A stretch of 64,000 nucleotides of DNA, taken from NCBI GenBank assembly GCA_011525785.1, contig WYBT01000061.1, positions 1-64,000 on the forward strand. Direction: 5' to 3'. How positions within the stretch are numbered: position 1 is the first letter of the stretch; each line of letters opens with the position of its first letter. The translations under genes were made by a program, and so were the position numbers. The notes beneath the pieces are model-generated. The model saw nothing but the letters and a program-made list of their open reading frames with translations. It was not told the origin of the DNA and searched no databases. The DNA comes from Planctomycetaceae bacterium. GTDB taxonomy: Bacteria > Planctomycetota > UBA1135 > GCA-002686595. Shown here one piece after another: positions 1 to 8,868 of this stretch.

Positions 1-2
1 CG

Positions 3-2066
3 GCCAACGTGATGGTCGGCAAGTTCGGCGAGGTGTACGTGATGGACTGGGGCCTGGCGCGCGTGCTGGGCCGCGAGGACAAGCACGATCTGCGCCTGCG
101 GCCGGAGAACGCGACGACCGCGAGCGTCGTTCGCACCGAGCGCCGCGAACAGCGCGACAGCACGCCCGACTCGCCGCTGGTGACGATGGATGGCGACGTG
201 GTCGGCACGCCGAGCTACATGCCGCCGGAACAAGCGCGCGGCCAGCTCGACAAGCTGGGCCCGCACTCCGACGTCTACTCGATCGGCGCGATGCTCTACC
301 AGCTCGTGACCGGCCGCCTGCCCTACGTGCCCGCCGAGGGCCGCGTTTCGCAGCACACGATCCTCGCCGCCCTGCTGCGTGGCCCGCCGGAGTCGGTGGA
401 GTCACTCGCGCCGCGCACGGCGCCTGAGCTGGTCGCGATTATCGAGAAGGCGATGCAGCGCGAGATCGCCGCGCGGTACCCGACGACGATGGCTCTCGCC
501 GACGACCTGCGCGCGTTTCTCGATGGTCGCGTGGTCGCGGCCTACGAGGCCGGCACGTGGGCCGAGACGCGCAAGTGGGTGCAGCGCAACAAGCCGCTCG
601 CCGCGTCGCTGGCGGCCGCTGTGCTCGCGCTGCTCGGCGGCGTCGCGTTCTCGGTCAACTTCGCGCGCGAGACCGAAGCAGCCAACGTTGCGCTGCGCGC
701 CGCGAGCCGCGAGGACAAGTTGAGCGGCATGATCCAAGAACTCGCGCGTCTGCGCGCCCAGAGCCGCACGCTCGACGGCCTCGATCGACTGGGCAAGCCG
801 GCCTATCTGTGGTGGATCGAGGAGTCCGAGAAGCTCCTGAATGGCAAGGAGGATGACCTCGAGCGCGACATCGAATGGCGCCCCGGTTTGGCGGATGTGC
901 AGGCTAAGCTCGCGGAGCTCGACGCCAACTCGAGTCGCGACAGCGCTGCAGAGTGGCTGCGCTCCCAGCTCGCGACGCTCGAGACCGATCTCCTATGGCA
1001 AGCGCGGATGCTCGCCGTCGCGAGAGAGGCGGCGCTCAGCGACAAGGCGAAGGCGCGCTGGGCCGAAGCGATCGAAGGTATCGCCACGGCCCCGAAGTAC
1101 GAGGGCCAGAAGTGGCCGAGCGGCGAGCGCGTGACGCCGCAACTGGGCCTGCTGCCGCTCGGTGAGAACCCAGTGACCGGCCTGTGGGAGTTCGTTCACC
1201 TGCAGACGGGCACGGAGCCGGTGCTTGGCGCCGACGGACGTGTGCTTCGTGATGCCGAGGGCCGACTCACGCTGACTCCCGAGACAGGGATGGTCTTCGT
1301 GCTCCTGCCCGGTGGCCGCGTGCCGAAGAGCACCGTCGACGATCAACAACAAGATTGGATCACCCAGGTCGACCTCGATCCGTTCTTCCTCTCGAAGTAC
1401 GAGATGACGAATGCGCAATGGAGCCGGTGGACTAAGCAAAAGGTAGTTCACCAGGAGAAGCTGGCTCAGCTGTCTCGCGAGAGTCATCTACCTCCAGGGG
1501 TGACGATGACTTGGGACGTCGAAGACGCGGACTTGACTCTGCGGGATGAGCACGACGTGGACTTCAAGATGTCGGTCATGATGACGCCGGCTTTGCTTGT
1601 GCCTCTCGAACCCAGAACCTACGTCAGTTGGAACGAGGTCCGCTTGGCGCTGCAACGTGAGTCGTGGTGGTGCCAGTTGCCGACCGAAGCTCAGTGGGAG
1701 TACGGTTGCCGCGCAGGAACGACCTCACGCTGGTGGTCCGGCAACGATGTTGCCGACCTCGCAAGCGTGACCGAGTTCAGCGGACTACTTGCCGTCGTCG
1801 GACGTCGTGCCAACGGTTTCGGCCTGCACGATGTCCACGGCAATGTGCGGGAGTGGTGCGCAGACACGTACGACGCGAAGTCGAAACCACGCCGCGGCGA
1901 CGGATTGAGAGACGACGGCACTGAAGACTCCGCCCTACGAGTCTGCCGAGGCGGGGGCTGGACCCGCTTGGCGGCCCACTCCACTTCGGCATCAGTCGGA
2001 GGATCCTCGCCGGAACGCCGTAGCCGGGACGGCGGAGTGCGCCTAGCTCGAGTTGTCACGCCATGA
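3..2066 (+). CDS. Ser/Thr protein kinase fused to FGE-sulfatase-like domain (5' truncated by window edge)
   Basis: The gene enters from the left edge, and the codons before the first visible start read Ala-Asn-Val-Met-Val-Gly, the end of the catalytic HRDLKPAN loop, so the kinase N-lobe lies outside the window. Visible in order are the metal-binding DWG (variant of DFG, about visible residue 13), the activation-loop end GTPSYMPPEQA, and the C-lobe. A membrane-spanning segment follows (about 195-217), then a helical linker, then a formylglycine-generating-enzyme-like domain (about 430-680) with LPTEAQWEYGCRAGTT, GLHDVHGNVREW and RGGGW. The inferred role is a membrane signalling kinase with an outside FGE/C-lectin-like sensor domain, an architecture known in planctomycetes. 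The region after RGGGW lacks the cysteine pair of true FGE, so sulfatase activation is unlikely. The kinase assignment is firm; the ligand is unknown. Confidence 0.88.
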   Translation, partial: ANVMVGKFGEVYVMDWGLARVLGREDKHDLRLRPENATTASVVRTERREQRDSTPDSPLVTMDGDVVGTPSYMPPEQARGQLDKLGPHSDVYSIGAMLYQLVTGRLPYVPAEGRVSQHTILAALLRGPPESVESLAPRTAPELVAIIEKAMQREIAARYPTTMALADDLRAFLDGRVVAAYEAGTWAETRKWVQRNKPLAASLAAAVLALLGGVAFSVNFARETEAANVALRAASREDKLSGMIQELARLRAQSRTLDGLDRLGKPAYLWWIEESEKLLNGKEDDLERDIEWRPGLADVQAKLAELDANSSRDSAAEWLRSQLATLETDLLWQARMLAVAREAALSDKAKARWAEAIEGIATAPKYEGQKWPSGERVTPQLGLLPLGENPVTGLWEFVHLQTGTEPVLGADGRVLRDAEGRLTLTPETGMVFVLLPGGRVPKSTVDDQQQDWITQVDLDPFFLSKYEMTNAQWSRWTKQKVVHQEKLAQLSRESHLPPGVTMTWDVEDADLTLRDEHDVDFKMSVMMTPALLVPLEPRTYVSWNEVRLALQRESWWCQLPTEAQWEYGCRAGTTSRWWSGNDVADLASVTEFSGLLAVVGRRANGFGLHDVHGNVREWCADTYDAKSKPRRGDGLRDDGTEDSALRVCRGGGWTRLAAHSTSASVGGSSPERRSRDGGVRLARVVTP

Positions 2067-2159
2067 GCGTTCGCCGCACGACCAACGCGGAGCCTCCACG
2101 ATCGGCCAGCGCAAGACTCTCGACCGAATACGCGCAGCCGCCCGGCGCGCCCGCCCCTG

Positions 2160-2218
2160 TGTCAGAATCCACCGCGCCATGCTGTCAATTTGACGCTATG
2201 GCGTGGTGACTTCTGACA
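2160..2218. repeat. Imperfect inverted repeat (hairpin)
   Basis: Arms 2160-2180 and 2198-2218 match at 18 of 21 positions as reverse complements. The 17-nt loop contains a further small palindrome, GTCAATTTGAC. It could form a long hairpin downstream of the kinase gene, acting as a terminator or marking one end of a mobile-element remnant. Confidence 0.6.
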
Positions 2219-2366
2219 GTGGTGCATGAACGCGAGATGCAGCCGAACGTCGTGGAGGCCCGGGGCTCGGCGTTGGTGGTAACGCAGCACGGCGTGAGCG
2301 TCTGCCGGGTCGCCACTCCATCGAGCTTCGCCACTTCGCATCCACCCTGCGCGGCCGACTTGCCAC

Positions 2367-2475
2367 CGCTGGTTGTACGGTGCCAGAGCAATCTGTCCCA
2401 CGCCGCGCCACGCAACGGGCGACCCGAACGCAACGGCGGCGTGGGACAGATTGCTCTGGCACCGTACAACCAGCG
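2367..2475. repeat. Perfect 40-bp inverted repeat with 29-nt spacer
   Basis: Bases 2367-2406 are exactly reverse-complementary to 2436-2475, and pairing breaks immediately at both ends. A perfect 40-bp stem is unusual for a transcription terminator and has no T-tract. It more resembles a MITE, an inverted duplication or a recombination site. It sits between two convergent genes, so it may also stop transcription from both sides. Confidence 0.8.
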
Positions 2476-2513
2476 AGTACTGAACGGTCACGCGGCGCGC
2501 AGGCCCAGCCGCA

Positions 2514-2864
2514 TCACGGATAGCTCGCCTCGACCACCGTGTGGATGCCGCCGCGCACCATGAAGTCGCCCTCCACGACCATCTTGCGCGGCGAGAGCAG
2601 CGCCACGAGGTCGTCGAGGATCTGGTTGGTCACCGCCTCGTGGAAGGCGCCCTGGTCGCGGTAGGACCACAGGTAGAGCTTGAGGCTCTTGAGTTCGACG
2701 CAGCGCTCGGCCGGCGTGTAGCGGATGCGGATCGTGGCGAAGTCGGGCTGGCCGGTCTTGGGGCACAGGCAGGTGAACTCCGGGCACTCGAAGCGGATCT
2801 CGAACTCGCGGCCCGGGCGGGGACTGGGGAACCACTCCAGTTGCTTCGTAGGCTGTGAAGGCAT
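2514..2864 (-). CDS. queF: NADPH-dependent 7-cyano-7-deazaguanine reductase (preQ1 synthase)
   Basis: The enzyme reduces the nitrile of preQ0 to the amine of preQ1 in the cytosolic queuosine tRNA-modification pathway. The 116-residue protein matches the short unimodular QueF type. [14 protein letters not shown] carries the nucleophilic cysteine, [20 protein letters not shown] is the family signature with the glutamate region, and GGIHTVVE lies near the end. The ATG start has no Shine-Dalgarno sequence but a TACATT box 6 nt upstream, suggesting a leaderless transcript. No other queuosine genes are visible nearby. It is divergent from the next gene and convergent with the kinase gene. Identification is secure. 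Confidence 0.95.
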   Translation of the reverse strand: MPSQPTKQLEWFPSPRPGREFEIRFECPEFTCLCPKTGQPDFATIRIRYTPAERCVELKSLKLYLWSYRDQGAFHEAVTNQILDDLVALLSPRKMVVEGDFMVRGGIHTVVEASYP

Positions 2865-2870
2865 CGCGGA

Positions 2871-2876
2871 AATGTA
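2871..2876 (-). promoter_or_regulatory. Putative -10 box (TACATT) of queF, leaderless type
   Basis: TACATT on the minus strand ends 6 nt before the queF ATG and no ribosome-binding site lies between. This fits a transcript starting at or near the start codon, and the same arrangement recurs before several other genes in the window. Confidence 0.45.
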
Positions 2877-2965
2877 GCAGCGCGGCGCGCGGGCTCGGGT
2901 GCGAAGCGGTTTGGTAGTTTGGCTCGCTTACAACCCGTCCCCGGCGCCCCCACCGCACCCCCCCG

Positions 2966-5900
2966 ATGACTTCGTCCACCCGCCAGCGCGGGCTCGTCCT
3001 GCTCGCGCTGTTCCTGTCCGGACTTGCAGGCCTGATGCACGAGGTCGTGTGGGCCAAGCTGCTCGCCAACCTCACCGGCAGCACCGCCAAGGCGCACGCC
3101 GTCGTGCTGGGCGTGTTCATGGGCGGCCTGGCGCTCGGCGCGGTGCTGTTCGGCAAGCGCTCGGACAAGCGCGAGCGCCCGCTGATGGTCTACGTGGTGC
3201 TCGAGATCCTGATCGGTCTGTACTGCATCGCGCTGCCGTGGCTGACGGGCATCGCCGGCGCGATGTACGAGAGCGTGGCGGCCGCGACCTTCGAACAGGC
3301 CGGCTTGAAGACGGTGCTGCGCCTGGTGCTCTCGCTGGGCGTGATCACGGTCCCGGCGGTGATGATGGGCGGCACGCTGCCGGTGCTCGCGCGCTACCTC
3401 GTCCAGGAAGTGGCGCAGACGCGCAAGGCCGTCGCGAGCCTGTACGCGCTCAACAACATCGGCGCGGTGATCGGTTCGGGCCTCGCGGGCTTCTACCTGC
3501 TGCCCCAGTTCGGCATCTACGGCTCGCTCGTCGCGGCCTCGTCGCTCAACTTCATCGCGGCGGCGATGGTCTGGCTGGCCGACTCGCGCACGACGATGAG
3601 CGCGCAGCCCAGCGAGCACGAAACGCCGCCGACCGAGCACTACACGCGCGGCCAGTTCTCGGCCACGTTGTGGGCCCTGGCGCTCGCCGGCTTCGCGGCC
3701 ATGGGCTACGAGATCGTCTACCTGCGCATCATCGCGCTGGGCCTGGGCTCCTCGACCTTCTCGTTCACGGTGATGTTGATGTGCTTCATCACCGGCATCG
3801 GCCTGGGAAGCGGAGTGATCTCTCTCGTCAACGTGCGCAAGCCGTTGGCGCTGCTCGCGCTCTCGCAGTTCGGCGTGATCATCACCGTGGCGCTCTCGAC
3901 CTACGTCGTCGAGCACCTGCCCTACTGGGTCAGTTCGATGCGCACCGAGTTGCTCGTGTGGAGCGACGATCCGACGGTGATGCTGGCCGACGCGGAGAAG
4001 CCGTACGGATTCGAGCGCTTCCTCACGGGCCAGGCGCTGATCTGCTTCGCCATGCTGATTCTGCCGACGATGCTGATCGGCATGGGCTTCCCGCTGGTGT
4101 CGCAGATCCAGGCGCGCAGCGCAGCGAGCATCGGCGGCACGGTCGGCTCGACCTACGCCTGGAACACGATCGGCAACGTGCTCGGCGTGACCGTGACGAG
4201 CCTGTTCCTGATGCCGAACCTCGGCATCGACGGCGCGCTGCACTTCAACCTCGGGCTCAACATGGCCGCCGCGCTGCTGCTGCTGTTCGCCGCGACCGAA
4301 ATCCCGCTCGCACAGCGCGCGACCACGCTTGCAGCGACGCTCGGAGTGCTGGCCTTCTACGCCGTCGGTCTCTCGCACTGGCACACGACGCTGAACCACG
4401 CCGAAGGCCACCTGCGCCTGCGCCGGCCGCTGCCTTCGGGGCTCGAGGACAACGAGCTCGTGCGCTCGCGCTACCCCGCCACGAGTTTCGAGGCCTGGAA
4501 GCGCAAGCACATCCGCGACAACGACCCCAAGAAGGATGGCTGGGACGAGTTCTATTTGCAGGAGGACGCCGACGCGACCGTGATGGGCGTGCGGCGCGAT
4601 CGCAACGCCGCGATCTACATCAACAGCAAGGGCGACGCCTCGACCGGGCCGCTCGACATGATCACCTTCGTGCTCTCGGGGCACATCCCGATGCTGTTCC
4701 TGCCCGACGCCAAGGACGTGATGGTGATCGGCCACGGCTCGGGCGTGACCACCGGCGCGATGAGCTTGCATCCGTCCGTCGAGCGCATCGACGTGGTCGA
4801 GATCTCCAAGGCCGTGCTCGACGCGGACTACCTGTTCAAGCCCTTCAACCACCAGGTCCTCGACAACCCCAAGACGCACGTCTACCAGGACGACGCGCGC
4901 ACCTTCCTGCGCACCGTGCCGCGCAAGTACGACCTGATCGTCTCGCAGCCCTCCAACCCCTGGATCGCGGGCATCGGCAGCCTGTTCACCGACGACTTCT
5001 ACCGCGACTGCAAGGCGCGCCTGAACCCGGGCGGCGTGATGATGGTGTGGTTCCACCACTACGAGCAGTCCAACGAGACGATCGAGCTGATCGTGCGCAC
5101 GATCAACTCCGAGTTCCCGCACGTCGAGGCCTTCATGACGGTCGAGTCCGACGTGATCTGCCTCGCCTCGCTCGAGCCGCTGCGCCCGGACTTCGCGCGC
5201 ATGGAGGAGCGCTTCGACGTGCCGGCGATCCGCCAGGATCTCGCCCGCGTCACGTGCTTCAACCTGGCCACGCTGTTCGCCTACCACGGCGCGAGCCCCT
5301 CGCACTTCCGCGCGCTCAGCGGCGTCGGTCCGCTCAACACCGACGACCACCAGCTGCTCGAGTACAAGGGCGCGCGCAACATGTTCCTGGGGCGCAACGC
5401 CGACTTGCTCGAGAAGGACCCGGGCTTCGATTTCGGCCCCGACGGAACCAGCCCGCAGCACTACCTCGACCAGTACATCGCCTGGCGCGCGCAGCAGGGC
5501 GAGCCGCTCTCGACGAGCGAAATGGACGTGGCGTTCGTGATGGTGAAGAACATCCTCACGGGCGAGCACCGCTGCACGCAGCTCCTCGGCCGGCGGCGCG
5601 AGATGAATGCGGGCGTACCAGCGAGCTATTCGCGCCCGTCGCGCGGCGCGCGCGTTCCGCTCGAGCAGATGGCCTTCTCGGAGGCCTACAACTGGGGCCA
5701 GTTCGTGATGGCGACCGAGGGTCCCGAGGCGAGTCTGGCGTTCTTCCGGCGCGCGGCCGAGCTCGAGCCGGCGCACTCGCCGACGGCGCTGACGATCGCG
5801 GCCATGCTGGCCAATCTGGGTCGACACGAGGAGGCCACGGCCGAACTGCAGCGCGTGAGCGAGGCCGGCACGCGCCGCACGGACCCCAAGCTGCAGCTCG

Positions 5901-6271
5901 CGCAGTTCGCGATGCGCTCGGGTCAGACCGAAACCGCCACCAAGCTGTTCAGCGAGTTGATCGAGTACGAGGACAACGCGCTGGCGCTGATGTACATGGG
6001 CGAGATCGCGATCCTCACGCGCAACGGCTTCGAGGAGGCGATCGAGCTGTGGAAGCGCGCCATCGAGCGCGATCCCAAGCTGCGCGAGGTGTCGCTCAAC
6101 TACGTGATGCTGCTGCGCAACACCGCGCTCAGCAATCCCAACATCAGCGAGTTCGAGAAGCAGCGCCGCCTGAACCTGGCCTACTCCGAAGCGCTGTGGG
6201 CCTCGTTCACGCACCCGCAGGACGAGAACGCCAAGAACCTGGTGCGCGAGCTGCAGCCGCTGGTGAAGTAG
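2966..6271 (+). CDS. Membrane spermidine synthase-like protein with TPR C-terminus
   Basis: This 1101-residue protein has three parts. Residues 1 to about 480 hold many hydrophobic helices with an MFS-like pattern (LSGLAGLMHEVVWAKLL, GVFMGGLALGAVLFGK). A Rossmann methyltransferase/aminopropyltransferase fold follows (about 580-760) with the SAM-site-like VIGHGSGVTTGAM, the acidic VDVVEIS-type strand seen here as IDVVEIS, DDARTFL, and YDLIVSQPSNPW. About 900-1060 are TPR-like helices (EEAIELWKRAIERDPK). This is the 'fused MFS/spermidine synthase' family of planctomycetes and related bacteria, whose substrate is generally unproven. The QPSNPW motif replaces the DSTDP-type loop of true spermidine synthases, so polyamine synthesis should not be assumed. 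A small inverted repeat (6280-6292) follows the stop, and the gene is convergent with the next one. Confidence 0.85.
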   Translation: MTSSTRQRGLVLLALFLSGLAGLMHEVVWAKLLANLTGSTAKAHAVVLGVFMGGLALGAVLFGKRSDKRERPLMVYVVLEILIGLYCIALPWLTGIAGAMYESVAAATFEQAGLKTVLRLVLSLGVITVPAVMMGGTLPVLARYLVQEVAQTRKAVASLYALNNIGAVIGSGLAGFYLLPQFGIYGSLVAASSLNFIAAAMVWLADSRTTMSAQPSEHETPPTEHYTRGQFSATLWALALAGFAAMGYEIVYLRIIALGLGSSTFSFTVMLMCFITGIGLGSGVISLVNVRKPLALLALSQFGVIITVALSTYVVEHLPYWVSSMRTELLVWSDDPTVMLADAEKPYGFERFLTGQALICFAMLILPTMLIGMGFPLVSQIQARSAASIGGTVGSTYAWNTIGNVLGVTVTSLFLMPNLGIDGALHFNLGLNMAAALLLLFAATEIPLAQRATTLAATLGVLAFYAVGLSHWHTTLNHAEGHLRLRRPLPSGLEDNELVRSRYPATSFEAWKRKHIRDNDPKKDGWDEFYLQEDADATVMGVRRDRNAAIYINSKGDASTGPLDMITFVLSGHIPMLFLPDAKDVMVIGHGSGVTTGAMSLHPSVERIDVVEISKAVLDADYLFKPFNHQVLDNPKTHVYQDDARTFLRTVPRKYDLIVSQPSNPWIAGIGSLFTDDFYRDCKARLNPGGVMMVWFHHYEQSNETIELIVRTINSEFPHVEAFMTVESDVICLASLEPLRPDFARMEERFDVPAIRQDLARVTCFNLATLFAYHGASPSHFRALSGVGPLNTDDHQLLEYKGARNMFLGRNADLLEKDPGFDFGPDGTSPQHYLDQYIAWRAQQGEPLSTSEMDVAFVMVKNILTGEHRCTQLLGRRREMNAGVPASYSRPSRGARVPLEQMAFSEAYNWGQFVMATEGPEASLAFFRRAAELEPAHSPTALTIAAMLANLGRHEEATAELQRVSEAGTRRTDPKLQLAQFAMRSGQTETATKLFSELIEYEDNALALMYMGEIAILTRNGFEEAIELWKRAIERDPKLREVSLNYVMLLRNTALSNPNISEFEKQRRLNLAYSEALWASFTHPQDENAKNLVRELQPLVK

Positions 6272-6418
6272 GCGCGCGACCGGCTTCGCCGGCAATCAAC
6301 GTCCGGCTGCGCCCGCAATCCGAGTCGCGCCTCGCCCGCGATCAACGTCGCGCTGCGACTGCACTGCGGATCGCGGCTCGGCCCGCAGCCAGCTCGGCGA
6401 ACCCGCGCGTCGACGCGC

Positions 6419-8497
6419 TCACGGAACGCGGCCGTCGAGGCGCTCGACGCACAGCTCGTCGACCAGCGCGTCGAGTCGCCACACGAGCTCGCCGGCGCCT
6501 TCTGCGCGCAGGCGCTCGACCAGCTCGGCCACGCCGTCGAAGCGCAACTCGCTCGCGTCGTCGGCGCTCGCGTCGAGCGCGTGCGAACGCAGGCGCTCGA
6601 GGTCGATCACGCGCAGCCGCCAAGTGCGCGACCTCGCGCCCGCCGGGGCCGGCGCGAGGCGTGAGAAGCTCCACCGCCCGCCCTCGATGCGCGGCTCGCG
6701 CTCGAGCGGCGGCGCGGGCAGGCGCGGAGCGAGACGCGCGCTGTCGATGCGGCTCCAACCGGACTCCGACCAGATCAGGCGCACCTCGCCGCTCGCCAGC
6801 CACTCCAGGTTGCGCTCGAGGTCGAAGCAGGCCTGGGGCGTCGCTCCCAGTTCGCTGAACACGCCCGCGCTGCGCCCTTCGCCCTCGCTCTCGCCAGCGC
6901 GCGCGAGCGTGCGCCAGGCCATCGCCAGCGGACGCTCGCTCTCGAGCGGCTCTTCGAAGCTGACCAGCAGCGCGCCCGCGCTGAGCGGATCGACCTGGAG
7001 TCCGGGCGAGCGACCTTCGCGCACCCAGCTGACTTCGACCGGCTGCGCGGGCGCAGGCCGCAACGCCGCGGCGCGCCACTCGACCGCGCCCTCGGCGCTG
7101 CGAACCGGTCGGAACCATGTGCGAGCCTCGTCGCGGGCGACGTGGGACTGCGGCGCGCGCAGCCAGGCCGCAAACGCGTCGGCGTCCGCGCACTGCCACG
7201 GCGCGCCCTCGAACACGCCGACTCCGAACGCCGTCGCCGGCGCGTCGACGAGCAGCACGGTCCCGCCCGACCGCTCGAGCCCCGCGAACACCGAGCGCGC
7301 CGCCGCCACCTCACGCGCCGCGCGCGAGTACGCCAACGCGTCGAGGTGCGACACGAGCGCGAACAACACGCCCACGAGCGCGGGCAGGGCGACGCGCGAA
7401 GCTCCCGAGCGCGACGTGATCGCCAGTGCGCTCGCGCTGGCCGCCACCGCAGCCGCGGGGAGCAGCGTGTCGGCCATGGACCAGTCGAGCGGATGGACGC
7501 GAACGCGCGCGGCGAGGAACTCCGTCGAGAACAGCGCCAACGCGACAGCGCCCAGGATCCAGCCCCACAAGCGCGGCGCAGCGCGGGCCGCGCCGAGCAT
7601 GGGGTGCAGCGTGGCGAGCGCGGCGAGTCCGGCCAGCACGAAACCGGCGCCCGCCGCGACGTGCGCATTCACCGCCACCCACAGCATGCCCAGCCGCTCG
7701 AGCGCCGTGGCGCAGGTCGACAGCGGAGCGCCGAGCGAGGCGAAGGCGGCGGCGAGTTCGGGCGGCGCGAGCGCAGCGCCTGCGGCGATGGCGCGCAGGC
7801 CAGAGTCGATCGCGACGCACGCGGCGGCGACCACGAATGCGGTTGCAGCCGCGCGCGCCTTCAACGCCGCAGGGCGTCGGCGCGCGGACGAGGCGTACTC
7901 GACTCCGGCGAGCCACAGCGGCAACGCCAGCGCGACGCCGTGGCACAGCCCCGCCGCCGTCGCGAGCGCTGCCGCCCAGCCGAGCGCGCGCGGAGTGCGC
8001 TCCTGGCGCGCACGCAGGAAGCTCCACAGGCACGCGAAGGCGAACACCAGCGCCCACAGGAGCGCGCCGGCGCGCAGCGAGGCCAGCGCGGCGACCGAGA
8101 GCGGATGCAGCGCGAACAGGAGCGCCGCGGCCCAACCTGCGGCGCGCGCGAGCTCGGCGCCGATCCAGGGCTCGCCCAGGCGCCGCACGAAGCGTCCGAG
8201 CAACCACGCAGCGAGCAGCAGCAGCGCCACGTGATGTGCGCGCCACAGTGCGACCTCGAGCGCGGCCGGCGCCCCGTCGAGCACGCGCGCGAGCGCCCCG
8301 CCGATCAGCGCTGCGAGCGGGCGCGCGTGCGCTGGATCGAAGCGCGCTGCGTCGGCGAGCGACTCGACGCGTCGCAGTGCTGCTGCCGCGCCGAGCTCTT
8401 CACCGCGCAGGCTGTGGACGAACAACGGGCTCCACGCCCAGGCCGCCGCCAGCGCGAAACAGAGCGCGACGAGCGCGCGGCGAACGAGGGCCGGCAT
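6419..8497 (-). CDS. Multi-pass membrane protein, GT-C/TMTC-like glycosyltransferase
   Basis: The 692-residue protein has roughly ten or more hydrophobic segments in its first 400 residues and a soluble, Arg/Glu-rich C-terminal part of about 270 residues. A segment near residues 105-145 (AAALLFALHPLSVAALASLR) resembles the core of TMTC-type O-mannosyltransferases, where LHP follows a transmembrane helix. It probably transfers a sugar from a lipid carrier to protein or glycan outside the cytoplasmic membrane, but the catalytic residues are not certain. The ATG chosen gives a clean signal-anchor (VRRALVALCFALAAAWAW). A TACAAT box sits 10 nt upstream; the frame stays open further upstream but codes for low-quality sequence. 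It is divergent from another GT-C gene. Confidence 0.7.
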   Translation of the reverse strand: MPALVRRALVALCFALAAAWAWSPLFVHSLRGEELGAAAALRRVESLADAARFDPAHARPLAALIGGALARVLDGAPAALEVALWRAHHVALLLLAAWLLGRFVRRLGEPWIGAELARAAGWAAALLFALHPLSVAALASLRAGALLWALVFAFACLWSFLRARQERTPRALGWAAALATAAGLCHGVALALPLWLAGVEYASSARRRPAALKARAAATAFVVAAACVAIDSGLRAIAAGAALAPPELAAAFASLGAPLSTCATALERLGMLWVAVNAHVAAGAGFVLAGLAALATLHPMLGAARAAPRLWGWILGAVALALFSTEFLAARVRVHPLDWSMADTLLPAAAVAASASALAITSRSGASRVALPALVGVLFALVSHLDALAYSRAAREVAAARSVFAGLERSGGTVLLVDAPATAFGVGVFEGAPWQCADADAFAAWLRAPQSHVARDEARTWFRPVRSAEGAVEWRAAALRPAPAQPVEVSWVREGRSPGLQVDPLSAGALLVSFEEPLESERPLAMAWRTLARAGESEGEGRSAGVFSELGATPQACFDLERNLEWLASGEVRLIWSESGWSRIDSARLAPRLPAPPLEREPRIEGGRWSFSRLAPAPAGARSRTWRLRVIDLERLRSHALDASADDASELRFDGVAELVERLRAEGAGELVWRLDALVDELCVERLDGRVP

Positions 8498-8507
8498 TGG
8501 GCGCGGG

Positions 8508-8513
8508 ATTGTA
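8508..8513 (-). promoter_or_regulatory. Putative -10 box (TACAAT)
   Basis: TACAAT on the minus strand, one mismatch from TATAAT, lies 10 nt before the ATG of the TMTC-like gene, with no Shine-Dalgarno sequence between. Confidence 0.45.
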
Positions 8514-8852
8514 GGCAGCCTGGCGCGCGATGCGACCAGCGGGCGCGAGCCCGACGTATTCGCGAGCCGCTCAACGAGGACGCGGCAGCGCCTGACCTGC
8601 CAGATTCTCTGGCGCGAGGGCTCGAGGGCTCCCGCGTAGAACGGGTGTTCGCCAGCGGGCGCGGCCTGCAGCTCCGCGCGAGAACAGCGCGCGCCCCACG
8701 AGATCGCTGCGGGGCAGGATGAACTGGCGCTCGCTGTAGCGGGCGCGAGAACGGGTCGCTTTTGCGCGAAGACTGGCGGCGTGTCAGTGGCCACGAGCGC
8801 TGCACACGCGCAGCCCGGCGCAGCGGTTGTTTGCGAGCGCGGCGCGGCGCCG

Positions 8853-8858
8853 TAGGCT
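8853..8858 (+). promoter_or_regulatory. Putative -10 box (TAGGCT)
   Basis: TAGGCT lies 10 nt before the ATG at 8869. A TTGCGA sequence at 8831-8836 is at the right distance (16 nt) to be a -35 element. Confidence 0.4.
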
Positions 8859-8868
8859 CCGCCCGCGG

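Larger units (their letters stand above)
2067..2513. other. Non-coding island with two large inverted repeats
   Basis: No convincing gene lies between the kinase stop and the queF stop. The interval holds an imperfect palindrome (2160-2218) and a perfect 40-bp inverted repeat (2367-2475), separated by about 150 bases of somewhat lower GC. Short open frames on both strands have no recognisable domain. It looks like a MITE-like element or the remnant of an insertion sequence. Confidence 0.5.
8498..8868. other. Divergent intergenic promoter region
   Basis: About 370 bases separate two divergent membrane-protein genes. No coding potential was convincing. Putative -10 boxes for both genes lie at its two ends, close to the start codons. 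The middle shows only ordinary GC-rich sequence. Confidence 0.6.

Noticed and set aside
2630-6295. Very long minus-strand open frame (over 1200 codons) antisense to the spermidine synthase-like gene
   Set aside because: High GC leaves few stops; the product is almost entirely Arg, Ala, Gly, His and Val without any domain, and the plus-strand protein is well supported.
2899-6858. Long plus-strand open frame overlapping the same gene in another frame
   Set aside because: The content is Arg/Ala/Pro-rich shadow sequence with no signal peptide or motif.
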